64,000 nt of DNA from Kalmusia sp. IMI 367209 (taxonomy: Eukaryota; Ascomycota; Dothideomycetes; Pleosporales; Didymosphaeriaceae). The notes beneath the pieces are model-generated. The model saw only the letters and a program-made list of their open reading frames with translations. It did no database searches and was not told the DNA's origin. Where the stretch lies: NCBI GenBank assembly GCA_027946365.1, contig JAPEUQ010000003.1, forward strand, positions 2,666,001-2,730,000. Reading direction: 5' to 3'. Positions 40,831 through 52,661 of this stretch are shown one piece after another. Position 1 is the stretch's first letter; each line of letters begins with the position of its first letter. Position numbers and translations under genes: made by a program.

Positions 40831-42987
40831 GGTGCAATAGGAGTCCTTTGCTAGACGTCGCAGCAGTATTGCTCACTGTTGTGCCTGGTCGCAGCAGATG
40901 TCGCACACAGATGTGCAACTCACCGGTTGCTTGGCCTGGGATCCGTAGCCTGAGGCTTGCAAGCGCGGTTTGGGGGCGAAATGGCTGTGGGTGGTGCGAT
41001 TCGCGGTTGTCGTTGGTCCAACAGGCGCGTTCGTGTCTTTGTACCTTTTGCAATGCCTGCTGTATGTTAAGCCTTGCGTGCTGCGCGAACGGCTGTGCTT
41101 TTCGTGCTGTTGCCTGGAAATACCACGCCTTGCGGGAGGAGTGAGGATTGGGGAGAGGACAGACGGGCAACAGAAGGGGTTTAAACGGCGGCCGGGTTTG
41201 CTTCCACCACAGCAGGGGTTCCAAGGGCGTGCGTAAAGCCACCAGCCACAGATGCGGTCAGTGGTTAGGGTGGATCTCACTAGGAGGAATTGCGACGGGC
41301 AGGACTGCCTCCGCGCGCTCTGTGCCACCGTCTTAAGCTTCTGCTTTGTTAGTGGACAGGCAACATTCCTTGTTGTCGCGGTGACTCCATAATTCGCGCC
41401 CACGGATGACGCTAACTCCCCGGCAAGCAACAATGCCAACTGTGCGAAGCTCAAACGTCACTTGCTTGGCCACAGAAACAAGGCACCGGACCATCTTGAC
41501 GCCAGCGGAAAAGCTGCTTGATCGCCGCGGCTAAACGCTTGAAACAACGACACCACGGCCCAACTGGTCGTACCGCCGACGCGTCTCGGTCGCTCTTCGT
41601 TCTTTCTTTGCTCTTGCGCCACACCAAGGACGCGCATTCTTACGTATATACTCTAAGCGCAACCAAGAATCCCATTCGCCTTCAGCTCACAAGTTTCTCA
41701 CCAGCGGTTGAGCTGCGTTGGGGCAAGGTCTAGGCTTACGGCTGGGCGCAAGGAGGCTTGTCGTGCTTAGGGTCTTGGAGCTGAACGAGCTAGCAACTCC
41801 AGAAGAGTACTCATGTTGCGAGGTGAGATTCACTAACATTGGAAATTGTTTACATTTCCGCACTGCATCTCACAGGCGTGAGAAGACCCAAAGATCGCGA
41901 TACGCGACCACCACCATCTTACGATCACCGAAGCCACCAGGTCTACAAGTCCGGCTCACATCTCCGCAAACGCAGGGGTTACATCTCTACCGATGTACTG
42001 ACGAATTGAACAAATCCGCGCCGCGTCCTAATCCAATTCGATGTTTACGGACCCAACATTGCAGCAATTTGCAGCACTACCCCATGTCGCGGCAAGCCCC
42101 GTACTCAGGCACTTCAGGTTCCCCAGATAAGAATATCGTGAAGCTGTCAGCATTTCTATTCTAGCCTCAGGCCAACGCACTCAATCTCACCACCGATGCA
42201 TGTTGGGTACAGAATAGTGTCACCTCGGGAATAGCCCTCCCGCAAGCAAGCCAAACGTCACCAAATTACTCTGGCAGGAAAAACGCGCATGCGGGTCATC
42301 ACGTTACGGGTGTTTGATGACGTGTTGAACTTCCTTGGTTCTCGAGTCGTAGCTGGTTGGCTGCGATTGGTGCGTTCATAAAACAACGCCTCCTTATCTC
42401 AAATCCCTACAATAAGGGTCAAACGGGCCAGCAAGGTTCAAACGAATGCTTTTGGCAGTTGGGCGCTAGGCCGCTCGGGGCATTTACACCCTGGCAACCG
42501 GTCAGTGCCATGGGGAGCCCCCAGGCAGAGTGTGTGCTGGCTGCAAAGAGGCCTGGCTGGATTGCTGTACCTGAATAATGTCGGGATTGCTACCACCAAG
42601 TTTAGCACCGGATTACTTGCTAGACGTGATGTGTAGTCATCATTGGAGAGGACCAATGCTATCAATTGCACGAAGTAGCAGAGAGAACTGAAGGAGGTGA
42701 AGCTGTTACTCATCGACCATAGCTCCAGCGCTTTCTGCAATACTACAACCTTATCATCGTCTCGTATGCTCCACTATAGAGCATCTTGATATATACCTCT
42801 AGATACAACAATGCCACTCAAACAGGCAGAACTTGCTTCAACATGTGTGTACCGTACCGTACAAGCCCCGGATCCGTACCATGTGCTTACTAAGCCCAAG
42901 CTCCCCACCAATTCCGAATCCAAACACTCGCTCGGAACGCGCCACAACAACCTCCAACATAACCGTCGCACAGACAAACCAACACCA
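40831..42987. promoter_or_regulatory. Large divergent intergenic region, VCX1 / DAD1, with doubled GTGGCT
   Basis: 2.2 kb without a convincing gene; several frames of 60-190 codons on both strands lack any family features. On the VCX1 strand two GTGGCT hexamers lie at 41244-41249 and 41237-41242, about 410 nt upstream of the VCX1 ATG, resembling the core of calcineurin/Crz1 response elements. Confidence 0.4.
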
Positions 42988-43399
42988 ATGGCATCCAACG
43001 CGCGCGCGTCGAACGCAAATGGCACCCAAGCAGCCGAACCGCCCAAGTCCTACTACGAACAACAACGCGAGCTGCTGATCATCGAGATCGCCCAAGTACG
43101 TCGGTCGGCCCTCCGACCTTCCCCCCGATGTCTTACGCACATCGACGCAGTAACCGACTGCCAATGCTAATGGTGAAGCAAAGTCTCTCAACACCGCCCT
43201 GCACAACCTCAACCATCTCAATCGCTCCCTCGAAGAGGTGATCCAAGTGGGCAACGAGTTCGCGCCCGTCGAGTCGCTCTGGTCGCACTTCGAGTCTGTC
43301 ATGGGAGACGGTCACCAGCCGTCCTCGGCCGACGCGGACAAGGATGGGAAGAGCGATGGGGAGGGAGAGGTCGAGGAGGGGGCGAGTGAAAGCAGTTAG
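42988..43399 (+). CDS. DAD1: DASH complex subunit Dad1
   Basis: Exons 42988..43095 and 43184..43399 with an 88-nt phase-0 intron; 107 residues. The Dad1 signature spans the splice: [15 protein letters not shown] in exon 1, then [20 protein letters not shown] and [15 protein letters not shown] in exon 2. An Ala/Asn-rich 17-residue N-terminus and an acidic tail of about 35 residues (Asp/Glu/Gly/Ser) flank the core; the tail is longer than in yeast. Dad1 is part of the ten-subunit DASH/Dam1 ring that couples kinetochores to spindle microtubules. The start was chosen at the last ATG before the core; an upstream in-frame ATG (42811) would add a 59-residue unconserved leader. Confidence 0.92.
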
Positions 43400-44208
43400 A
43401 TTGTGCAACGACGAGCGTTTGGTCTAATTTGTTTTGTATAGGTGCGCCGAGATGGCGTTGGGCGGAAGAAGATAGAGACGGAAGAGAAGGAGAAGAAGAG
43501 AGAGGAGGTGGGGACGCAATTGCCTGCGATGAAGACGGCTGGGATCAATATGAGTCGGTGGAACAGGACTTCGGGTTGGCAATAGCGAGTGATTAGGATA
43601 CTCTTGGAGTGGACGGGACGCATGAGCGCGGATATGAGCGCGGATGGTGTTGACTTCACGAGAATATGATACCCATTACGAAACTTTAGGGCGCGCCCAT
43701 AGGAAAGAATCACGGCAAAGGTGGAATGTCACTACGAGAAGTCCTTCAAGGCATGAAGATATGTTTGTCAAATTTATTGCAACCTGGCGCAGCCTCGCTA
43801 TGTAGCCGCATCCTATAAGATACCGAATACAGACAGAGAAAAGAGAAAATGTAAGCTCGAGAGAATTAGGTCTCTCCTCGTATGGAATCCAACGCCGCCG
43901 CTTATGTATAAGTATGTTGGAAGCGATTCCAAAATCCTCCCCAAGTGAATTCGGCCATTGCTGACGAATTCACCGATGCAATCAACCGCTAAGGAGCACG
44001 AAAGCGAAGTCAGCCGCGTAAAAAGGCCAGCGCGTCCATGATAAGGTCATTAAGCATCTCGATCGTGTCGTCCAGCGTCGTGAATCTTGATAAGCCCCTG
44101 TCCGTCTTTGTAGATGCAGAAGTGTTTGGAAAATCAGGTGTTGGTGAAGGAGAAGACGGACGGGATGAAGCGCTCAGTACCACGGACTCTAAAGAAACGA
44201 ACGAGTGC
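43400..44208. other. Convergent 3' flank between DAD1 and RHO4
   Basis: An 809-nt gap. The first part is purine-rich (gaagagaaggag-like). No gene recognised. Confidence 0.5.
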
Positions 44209-45136
44209 TCAGAGAATGGTGCACTTTTCTCGCTTCTTGGTCTTCTTACCGCCAGTGGGGAAGGCGGGCCGAGGAGCGGTTGGTGATGTGACCTCTGGCT
44301 CCTTGTACTCGTCACCCACGGCTTCTGTCACGGCCCGATCGAAGATCTCTTCCACGCCGTCCTGCTCTTTGCTGCTGCACTCCATGTACAAGGCTCCCAT
44401 CTTCTTCGCAACGGCGCGGCCTTGATCGGGGGTGACAGGAGTGAGGCCCTGGGTTTTGAGCAGCTCAATGCAGCTTCTCTTGTTGCGCAGATCTGACTTG
44501 AGGCCGAGGAGCATGAGTGGCGTCGTCGGGCAGAAGTGGAGGACTTCGGGGTACCACTGGTGATGTCAGAGGGGGATATGCAAATGCTGGAAGGAGGAAG
44601 CGCACCTTGTCCATTACGTTCTCGAGCGAATTAGGGCAGTCAATGGCGAAGCAGACGAAGATGATGTCAGTCTCAGGATATGAGAGAGGGCGCAATCGGT
44701 CGTATTCCTCCTGCCCAGCAGTATCCCAAAGCGCCAGCTCTACCATCTTACCCGTGGGCGGATGAGGCGTGTGTGTGATGTAGTTCTCGAAGACGGTGGG
44801 CACATATTTCTAGAATTGTTAGCCTGGATGTGGTGCTGAGGGTGGTCTTGAGCGTACCTCCGGGAAGTTGCCAGTGCTATAGCTGATCAGCAGGCACGTC
44901 TTGCCGCAGCCGCCATCGCCAACAACGACCAGCTTCTTCGAGTACGAGGGCGGCTCGGTGATGTTGGTGTCTCGCGTGGCCGTGGTTGCATACGAGCTAA
45001 CAGTGCCGTTGCTGTTGCGCTCACTGGGTGTCCGAACGGGCTTGCGGACAGGTGTGATGGAGGACGCGGGCGCCTTGGTGCTCTGCTTCCGGCGCAGGTA
45101 GTCGTAGTTCTGCGAGGGCGCTGTCGCTGCAGACAT
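44209..45136 (-). CDS. RHO4: Rho-type small GTPase Rho4
   Basis: Exons 44858..45136, 44606..44809 and 44209..44556, two phase-0 introns of 48 and 49 nt; 276 residues. A long N-terminal extension ([20 protein letters not shown], then Ser/Thr-rich) before the G domain is typical of filamentous-fungal Rho4. GTPase motifs: GDGGCGKT (G1), YVPTVFENY (effector), DTAGQE (G3), LKSD (G4) and ECSS (G5). The C-terminus is basic ([10 protein letters not shown]) and ends in the CaaX box CTIL, predicting geranylgeranylation and membrane anchoring. Rho4 controls septum formation and cell-wall assembly with formin and Rho-GEF partners. It shares a 317-nt upstream region with the LCB3-like gene. Confidence 0.93.
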
Positions 45137-45453
45137 TGTGTGGGTGTGTGTGGGTGATGGGTGTGAGTGTGAGGTGCGCAGGTGCGGGAGACGGGTATCA
45201 ATATACACGCTTTCTGCTTGCAGCTGGTGTGCGGTGGGAGCGAGCGGGCTTGGATTTAGGGCGGCCGTGTTGATGTTTGGCGGGTCGTCTAGGCAACTGA
45301 AGGTGCCCGCGACTGACGGGGCCTCGCTTGCGCAAAGCCACCCGAGCATGGGCAGGGATCGTTAACGCCCTCATCACCGTCGAAGGAGCTCACCCCGCCG
45401 CCAGGCCATGATACCACCCATTGCGCGCCGCTCTCCGCTGTTTTGTCGCTCAG
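45137..45453. promoter_or_regulatory. Shared promoter, RHO4 / sphingoid-base-phosphate phosphatase
   Basis: 317 nt between divergent start codons, with a gtgtgtgtgggtg-type GT-rich stretch directly upstream of RHO4 (45137-45175). Bidirectional use is inferred from the layout. Confidence 0.45.
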
Positions 45454-47364
45454 ATGGGTTCCCACCATGAGGGCAGCCCTCCATCACCCCCAGCCACGAC
45501 CGCTCCGGCGGCCAGCGCACCTCCAGAAAAGGAGCCGAGGCTCGACGCGGGCAACAAGCACCACAACCACTGTGCGCGCAAAAACCTCCCCCGATGCGCA
45601 GCCCAGCAGCTGATGTGTGCGAACAGACGCTCGACGACTGCCGCCATGGCGCAACGCGATCCGGAATTTCCTGATCCCCATCGTGCGCTGGGAGACGCCC
45701 TACCTGGCTCTCATGCAGGACAAGCTGCGCTCGCCTGCCCTCGACTCGTACTTCGCTGTCACGGCTAATCTGGGGACACACACCTTCTACATGATCTTCT
45801 TGCCCATCCTCTATTGGTGCGGGTATACCAATATTGGCCGAGCGTATGTGAAGGCGGCTCAGCTCAGCTTCAAGTGCTGACTTTGGCAGAACCGTCCACA
45901 TGCTGGCAGCAGGCATCTTTTTCAGCGGATTCGTAAAAGACATGCTGTGTCTTCCCCGGCCGTTATCTCCTCCGCTAGCTCGCATCACCATGTCTGGTTC
46001 GGCCGCCCTGGAATACGGCTTCCCTTCGTCGCATTCTACCAACGCCGTTTCTGTGGCTTTTTATGCTCTCCACAAATTCTACAGCACACGTGAGGAATAT
46101 CATCCGAATGTATTCTTGGGTCTCCAGGTGCTCTGTTACTGGTTTGCACTTTCCATTGTATTCGGTAGGCTGTACTGTGGTATGCACGGCTTTCTCGATG
46201 TCATAATCGGGAGTATGCTCGGCGTGGTCATCGCCATTGCTCAGCTGATCTACGAACAAAGCTTCGACAACTGGCTTTTCAGCGGGAGCCATTTGCCTCC
46301 TCTCGTTGTGACTCTGGTCATTTTGGTTTTGGTTCGGATCCATCCTGAACCCGCAGACGACTGCCCGTGTTTCGATGATACTGTTGCTTTTGTTGGCGTC
46401 GTCATTGGCATCAACATTGGTGCATGGCACTACGCATTGACCGGCTTAGCTCTCGATGACCCAATTCCTTCAACGAATCCATTTCGTCTGGAAACCGTTG
46501 GGTTACCGCGCGCAACGCTCAGAATCCTCCTTGGTGTTGTGGTTATTTTTCTCTGGCGCGCAAGCATGAAGACAGCTTTGTTCAAAATCCTGCCCCCAGT
46601 GTTTCGCCTGTTAGAACATGCCAGGCTTAATCTACCGCGCGCTTTCTTCCTCAACGCTTCGTAAGTGGTCGTGGACATGATGGTCACAGTCTACTCGCTA
46701 AACAAACCCAGTAACTACACAAGTATCCCGACCTTGCGAGGAGACGACAACGTCATCCCACCGGCCTCAGAACTGCCACATATGCTCAAAAACCTCGCGC
46801 ACCCCCGTAAACGATCAGTGTCTGTAGGTCCACAGTCTGCTGCAGATGCTTACGAGACTCTGGCCTACCGCAACAGGCGACGTAGAGAAAGCATTAATTC
46901 GCTAGACGGTGTGGTACAAGAAGACGCCGCCTGGTCTCCAGTGGAGAAGAAGCCATCTCTCCAGAGTTTGAGATCCTCATCTAGGCAAAGAGAGAAAAGT
47001 CCACTTGGGGTCAGTCTCCTTCCTACGCCTGCAGCTTCAAGAGTACAGTCCTACGAGCAGATGATGGGCACGGGGAACATTGAAAAAATTGATGTGACGC
47101 CGCCGGACAGCGACACAGATTTCGCAGTTCAGACGCCTGCGGAAGCGGAGACTGAGAAACGCGAGATCTTCATGCAGTTGTTGAAACCTCGTGTGAGGTA
47201 CGATGTCGAAGTCATTACGAAGCTAATAATATACTCAGGTATGCCACCTAGGATTCTTACTTTGAGATGTCAAGTTAATGTTTATAGGTATTGGATATCT
47301 GGCCGTGTGTGGCAACCCCATTCTGTTCGAGTACGTAGCTTTGGGTACAGGCATCCGCTCTTGA
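45454..47364 (+). CDS. LCB3: Long-chain-base-1-phosphate phosphatase (Lcb3/Ysr3-like, PAP2 family)
   Basis: Five exons: 45454..45571, 45627..45843, 45890..46660, 46712..47238 and 47288..47364; introns of 46-55 nt; 569 residues. The first junction rebuilds NHYARRLPPWRNAIRNFL, followed by IPIVRWETPYLALMQDKL, a sphingolipid-phosphatase landmark. The three PAP2 motifs are present: KDMLCLPRP, YGFPSSHSTN and GRLYCGMHGFLDV. About eight membrane spans; ER membrane location is expected. A Ser/Arg-rich cytosolic region (RKRSVSVG, RRRRESINS; possible kinase sites) precedes a last short hydrophobic segment, IGYLAVCGNPILFEYVALG. The enzyme removes phosphate from dihydrosphingosine- and phytosphingosine-1-phosphate, linking long-chain-base recycling to heat and stress signalling. 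Confidence 0.92.
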
Positions 47365-47956
47365 TTGGTTATGAGTTTCAGAAGTGAAAGCATCTTGTTC
47401 AAGCGTCGTCCTTTCATGCATTTCTAAGTAGTTTGCGAGTAACTCGCTGAGGAGCAGGAATGAGATACCCTTGAAAGTTGGAAATCTGGTATGAGTGCGA
47501 TAGAGCTGAAACACGATATGTTCCGCATTTCATTTAATTCGTTGTGTCAACTATTGAGTCTTGAACTCTAAACCATAGCCTCACACGCCATCGAGACTAC
47601 AATCGTAATTCATGTCCAAGAGTTCATGAACCTGTTCAGTGTACGATGTGATGTTGGCTCGATGCTTAATCATCGACCCACGCCAAGCCCCGCCTATAAA
47701 AATCGCAAGAAACTTTGATGTTCTCTTACTTCCGCACTTCAGCTTGCACCATGAAACCGTACAAGTGAAAGGTAAGCTCCCGCACCTTCTCAAAACATTC
47801 ATTTCCTCTTATGATTATTACCAAAATTCAATCTGTCAATCTACTGACTCCTCCGGGATCTTGATGACTCAAATTTTTGTATTCACACTATGATTCATCG
47901 CTTCAACCATTGTTTTTCACACACCACACTCTCATGGTTTTCGACTAACGCAAGTT
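47365..47956. other. Intergenic region upstream of SEN34
   Basis: A 592-nt gap in tandem orientation: 3' end of the phosphatase gene and promoter of SEN34. AT-rich, no gene recognised. Confidence 0.5.
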
Positions 47957-48874
47957 ATGAAGCAGAACAAGATGGCTCCGGACACGCCTCCGGTCCAAGA
48001 ACCGTTCCCTATTTCCTACATAGCGGGTCGCTATCTGCTCTTCGACCCGCCGACCGTCGCACACGCGCGCCGCTCGCACAACATCACTGGCGTGCTCATC
48101 GGCACCATTCCTAATCTCAGCCAGCAGAACGTCTTCCTGGGCATACCGCTCGAGTTAACGCCCGAAGAGGCGCGCGTTCTAGTCGAGCAGGGACATGCGT
48201 ATGTCGTTGACGATGCGAATGTGCACCGTGGAGGCTTCCTCGAGATGAGCCGGGAGGATAGGCTTGCGTTCCTGCGGGATATGGACGAGAAGGGCAGCGA
48301 TATAAGTAAGGAGGTTGTGCGGCGGGCGGGCGAGAAGAGCGAGAGAGCACTGAGGGAGAAAGGATTGAGAAGTGGGAAGAAGAGCGACGAGCCAACTGCC
48401 ATTGGAGCGGATAAGGGTTCTATATCCCTTCTCGATGATGGAGAGTCTACGGCTCCTATCGTTGCAGCGCCCGAAAAGAAACTCGAACCTACGTTCATCA
48501 CACCCACCACCTCGTACCCACCGCTCTCGAAGCCTGAACCTTCCCTTGCTCTTAGGCTTCCGAAAGTACCGAAGAGCTACCCGCTGTTTCGGTATTTGCA
48601 TTCGCGGGGGTATTTTACTATGCCTGGTCTGCGTTTCGGATGCCATTATTCCGTCTATCCAGGTGATCCGCTGCGCTTCCACAGTCACTTCCTTGCGACA
48701 GGCTTGGACTGGGACGAGGAGTTTGAACTACTCGATGTTATTGGTGGGGGGAGATTGGGTACGGGTGTGAAGAAGGCTTATCTCATCGGAGGAGAGGAAA
48801 AAGCTGCAGACGGGGAGCGCGGCGAGGACAAGGACTCTGTGAGGGCCTTCTCAATTGAATGGGCTGGCCTGTGA
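47957..48874 (+). CDS. SEN34: tRNA-splicing endonuclease subunit Sen34
   Basis: A single exon of 305 residues; the second Met (47972, MAPDTPPVQEPFPISY) is an equally good start. The N-terminal domain (GRYLLFDPPTVAHARRSHNI onward) and the C-terminal nuclease domain are both typical. The catalytic triad is visible as Y234 (YSVYPGDP), H242 (RFHSHF) and K272/K273 (GTGVKKAYLIG). The protein ends FSIEWAGL, matching the conserved family end. A charged linker of about 60 residues lies between the domains. Sen34 cuts the 3' splice site of intron-containing pre-tRNAs within the SEN complex. The stop codon overlaps a good 5' splice site (GTGAGT at 48871), so an alternative spliced extension is possible. 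Confidence 0.93.
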   Translation: MKQNKMAPDTPPVQEPFPISYIAGRYLLFDPPTVAHARRSHNITGVLIGTIPNLSQQNVFLGIPLELTPEEARVLVEQGHAYVVDDANVHRGGFLEMSREDRLAFLRDMDEKGSDISKEVVRRAGEKSERALREKGLRSGKKSDEPTAIGADKGSISLLDDGESTAPIVAAPEKKLEPTFITPTTSYPPLSKPEPSLALRLPKVPKSYPLFRYLHSRGYFTMPGLRFGCHYSVYPGDPLRFHSHFLATGLDWDEEFELLDVIGGGRLGTGVKKAYLIGGEEKAADGERGEDKDSVRAFSIEWAGL

Positions 48875-49477
48875 GTGCAATACTCGAGGCCATTACACTC
48901 ATCCTCATCTCGATACCATCCTAAGATTATGTTTAATGCTATCTATCGTAGGATCTACTTCTACGTGATGATTGGATTTGCCTCAAGCATTGGCTGGCTT
49001 AGGGGGAATGAACCGGTGCATTTTTCGCTTCGGCACTTGGGACAAAGGCCTTGTTCGTTCCCTGCCGGTCGATACCTATGATCCGATCTTCAGATTTCTG
49101 ATCACGTAAAACGCTCCGGTGAGCAAGTTGGCACAATGACTATCATAGTTGTCACAATGAGAGAACATCAATAGCTACCACATGTCCCGGGATGTCATGC
49201 TTTTCCACTTGTATTACTGCCTTTTGGGCCATTTATGATGTGATTATATTTTCTACGCGCTTTGCGTCTCAAAATGGTCTCCCCCATCACTAACACGATT
49301 CAATCATGCTAATGTATTATTAGGAGTTGTCTCAACAATCCGCCCCAGTATCTAGATACCTCTAGGCGACTATTACCCAACCCACGTCTAAAGGATCTCG
49401 ATCATGTTATGATACATGCAGTACCAATAGTATACTGCCGCGCAAATAAGCCCTCCATTTATTGCTGATGTCACAAG
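48875..49477. other. Convergent 3' flank, SEN34 / F-box-like gene
   Basis: A 603-nt gap. The first 207 nt include a GTGAGT...CGTAG potential intron (48871-48951) and an open frame ending at 49081 that would extend SEN34 if used. The rest is AT-rich non-coding. Confidence 0.5.
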
Positions 49478-52098
49478 CTAGGTTTCTTCGGCAAGCAGAT
49501 CCTCAATCACATCTAGCGTCTCACCTAGCCGTCTGATAGTCAGCGATTCGTCGTCTGGCTTGCTCTTCTTCCTTGCCGGCTCCTCAGCAGAGGCTTCCCC
49601 GGCACTAATTCCCATACCCTCCACATCATCGGCTTTTCTCTTCTCACCCATGGCCTTATCTTTGCCTTTCTTCTCCTCTTGCAAAAGCCAGAAGCGGTGT
49701 TCACACAAGTCTTTCGATTTGATTTCCTCGTCCGTGATATCCCGCTCTTCGCGCTCCTGGTCAGAGAGCTCGGTGTGTAGAGGTTTGAGGTTGAGCGGGG
49801 CAGTGTCTTGGCGGAAGAAGACGCGCTGAACGAACTTCATGCGTGGACGCTTGCGCGCGAAGCTGTAGCGGAGACTGGAAAAAGGAAAGTAGCTGCCGAA
49901 GAAGCCGAAGTCACCGCCTGGGATCCAGGATCAGCTTGTAATTGACGATTTTCACAATCTGGGATAACTCACCTTTCTCTTCCACCTCCAGCATCTCCCA
50001 GCGCTCATCGGACAAGAGCTCGCGCAAACCTTCACACTTACCCCAATCATTGTAGATACCGATTGGTACGTTGGCGGTCAGCTTCTTCAGGTTCCTGAAC
50101 TGGCGGGCATAGCGCTCCCAGAAGCGCCGCCAGCCTTTGAGCTCACGTGCGAGCAGGACCTTTTCTGCCTCCGTTGGGGTCTTTGATGCGCGGAGCCACC
50201 CGTGGACACCAGGCACATCACCAGGGTATTGTATTGTGAGTTCGTCGACCATGTGAGCAATGCCAGCCAGGTTGTAGGAAGCCTGCGTAGGAGCAAGAAG
50301 TTCTCTCTTCTCTTCGCCCTCACCTACGAATGTTTTGTAGTCACCAAAGTAGAGCGAGCCATCCAACCCTGAGCTTGGACAGCTATTAGTCCGGTCACCA
50401 ATGGAGAGGCGGATGGGTATGTTGAGCGAGCGGAGAGTGGAGACCATGCTTTTTATGCGAGACAAAACATCTTCTTTTGAAGGAAACGAACGACTGGGTT
50501 CGAGGTTGGCGGGGAAGACGTCACACATCATGCTGTCCCATGCTAGTATGGGCCTCCAACCGCACTTCTCTGCGAGCCAGCGCAAAGCCTCTTGTATCTC
50601 TTGATTTGAGACAGGGTCAGGTTGTTGCACATTTTGCTGTCCTGCATTCGCACCGTGAATGCGCCGCTGATTAACATTGACAAGATGGAAAGGGTGTAGA
50701 GTGATGTCTCGAAGTGTGTCGATAGGTTTGATGTTCACCGATGGATACTTTTGTGTAATGGTACGCAGACTGTTGAGCAGATCTTCAAAAGATGCTCCGA
50801 CACCTTGTACGACGTTATTGCCTGTAGAGTATTGAGCACATCTTAGTCATATCATTTTACTTAGCCTGGTCAACTTACCTAGTTCCATGTGATTTCGCTT
50901 GCAGTCATCGTAGGTTTTGTCATCAAAAGCCTCCTCCTCGTCGCGGTGATGATGGCCTTGAGTGATGCGATAGGGAATGGGTCCTATCACATCTCGGTCT
51001 CGACGATCCTCCATCCATGAGTAAAGACCTATCTCAATATCTGTGATATTTGACCACTTAGACGCGTCGGTCGAAAAGAGCGAACGGTAAGGAGCTATAT
51101 GTAGATGGTCAGGATACAGATTTGATACTTCAGAGCAGCTTACCATAGTCATGAACGCGGAGTTTTGTCAAGCTGGGTGGGCAGTGGTTCTTAACGCCAT
51201 CGACTAGACAGCATACACGTTGGTGGACCTCCCACTCGTTCCATGTATGGAATCCCGAATAACGCTCCCGGATCGCCTAAATCATCAGTCCAGGCCTCTT
51301 AAAAACAGTCCCTCGAAGGTTTCTCACCAAAGTCTTGAGCTTCTTGCAACAAGGGAAGACCATTTTCGCAACAGATCCACCGTTCCTTCGGCGGGACATA
51401 CGGAACTTCTGCTTGAACCTGTAGTCATTGTACGCATAGCTGTACTCGATTCGCGAGTGCGCAGTATAGTCAGCCCAATTAGACACCTCCAATTCCTCCA
51501 AACGCGCGAACAGCTTCGGGCAAGCCTCAGCCAGGTCCTTCCATGTCCAGGTTTCCTCAGGCGTCCATACAAAGTCTTTGATGGCTGAGATGTCCAAACT
51601 ACTAAGACTGGGTAGATTTGATTCTATCCACTGGAAATCTGCGATGCTAGACCAGTGACTCATTGCGAGCTTCTGTACATGGTGTCGGTTATTATCGTTG
51701 ATGCTTGCCTGGAAGCAGCTCCAGCGCGCCATGCCCATAGTTCTATACTTCCAATCCCCCAGCCTGATGTCCCTAACATCGTTCAATTGCAGGGGATATC
51801 GGTACAGCAGTTCGTCCACGACCTTGGATGTTGACATGCCCTTACAGGAGCGCTTGAGAGACCATGCGGAGTCGCGGTCAAGATAGTCCATGACGCACTT
51901 GAACAGGTCGTTCGGCAGTTGCAGAAAGGGCGAGGCCTGCTCCTTTTTGCTGTTATGGATGTGGAAAGCGTCGTGATCGAGTAACATGGGGCTCTGTTCC
52001 CGGCTGTCGGAGCCATCGAAGGGCGAAGACGGTGGCATGTCGACTGGCGGGAATCCGAGCTGTCGGTAGAGGCGCAGCAGGTCGTGGAGCGCGCTCAT
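49478..52098 (-). CDS. F-box-like domain protein, 802 residues
   Basis: Exons 51328..52098, 51144..51276, 50879..51094, 49973..50821 and 49478..49917, introns of 49-57 nt; all junctions keep frame. An F-box-like segment, LPNDLFKCVMDYLDRDSAWS with LKRSCKGM, lies near residues 60-90. The following 600 residues alternate Trp/Leu-rich pieces (GDWKYRTMGMARWSCFQASI; SHWSSIADFQWIESNLPSLS) that could form an irregular leucine-rich or similar repeat fold, with no catalytic motif. The C-terminal 110 residues are Lys/Glu-rich with a bipartite KRKADD...ARKKSK nuclear-type signal and end in an acidic helix. F-box proteins select substrates for SCF ubiquitin ligases; whether this one binds Skp1 is an inference. 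Proteins of this shape are common in Dothideomycetes and uncharacterised. Confidence 0.78.
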
Positions 52099-52661
52099 AA
52101 AGTCGTTTATCGTGTGCGAGCACTGGCGTCTCGCATGCCAGGATGATCAAATACGATTAAGTGGTGAAACGGTGTGAAGGGTAGATTCGTTGGTTCACTG
52201 CCGTCAGCTGGAAGTAAGAGGTCGCGTCCGCGCTTTCGGAAGTGAACGAGAGCTGTCGAACACCGGAGAACGAGTGGACACCCCGCACAGCCTCGTCACT
52301 TAGCAATCATGGGTATCAGGTCGCATGTAGGTAGCATTTAATCATAATTTCACTGCAAGCAATGTCTAAGAAGGCGTTGCCTATTGGAGAGGCGGCGGGG
52401 GAGCTCGAGGGCGGCGGAGTCTGGTTCGGAGAAGGAGGAACGTTCTGCCGACCCGCGCTTGCTTTAGAGCTCTTTTCTTTCAGTGTAACACGGCCAGAAG
52501 CTTTGTAGCTTGAAGCTTTGCGCGAAACTCTGGTTTTATAGACCTGTCAACCAGCTCAAGCTACCGCACACTCTACTAATTTTACCGCTTCGATCTCTTG
52601 TAGTGACTCCCAAATATCCCGTGGCCAAATCAACCCCACCCCGAACGCCTCTCCGCTCACC
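52099..52661. promoter_or_regulatory. Shared intergenic region, F-box-like gene / RPB8
   Basis: 563 nt between divergent starts; no gene. The 60 nt before the RPB8 ATG are C-rich (gtggccaaatcaacccc), as is common for highly expressed fungal genes. Confidence 0.45.

Noticed and set aside
40823..41454. Overlapping minus-strand frames of 139 and 193 codons
   Set aside because: They overlap the VCX1 start exon and promoter, have no family features and no coding-like composition.
41718..42164. 148-codon plus-strand frame upstream of DAD1
   Set aside because: Composition looks random and no motif is seen; cannot be excluded but not supported.
42811..42987. Upstream ATG giving DAD1 a 59-residue N-terminal extension
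   Set aside because: The extension is not Dad1-like; the Met at 42988 matches the usual family length.
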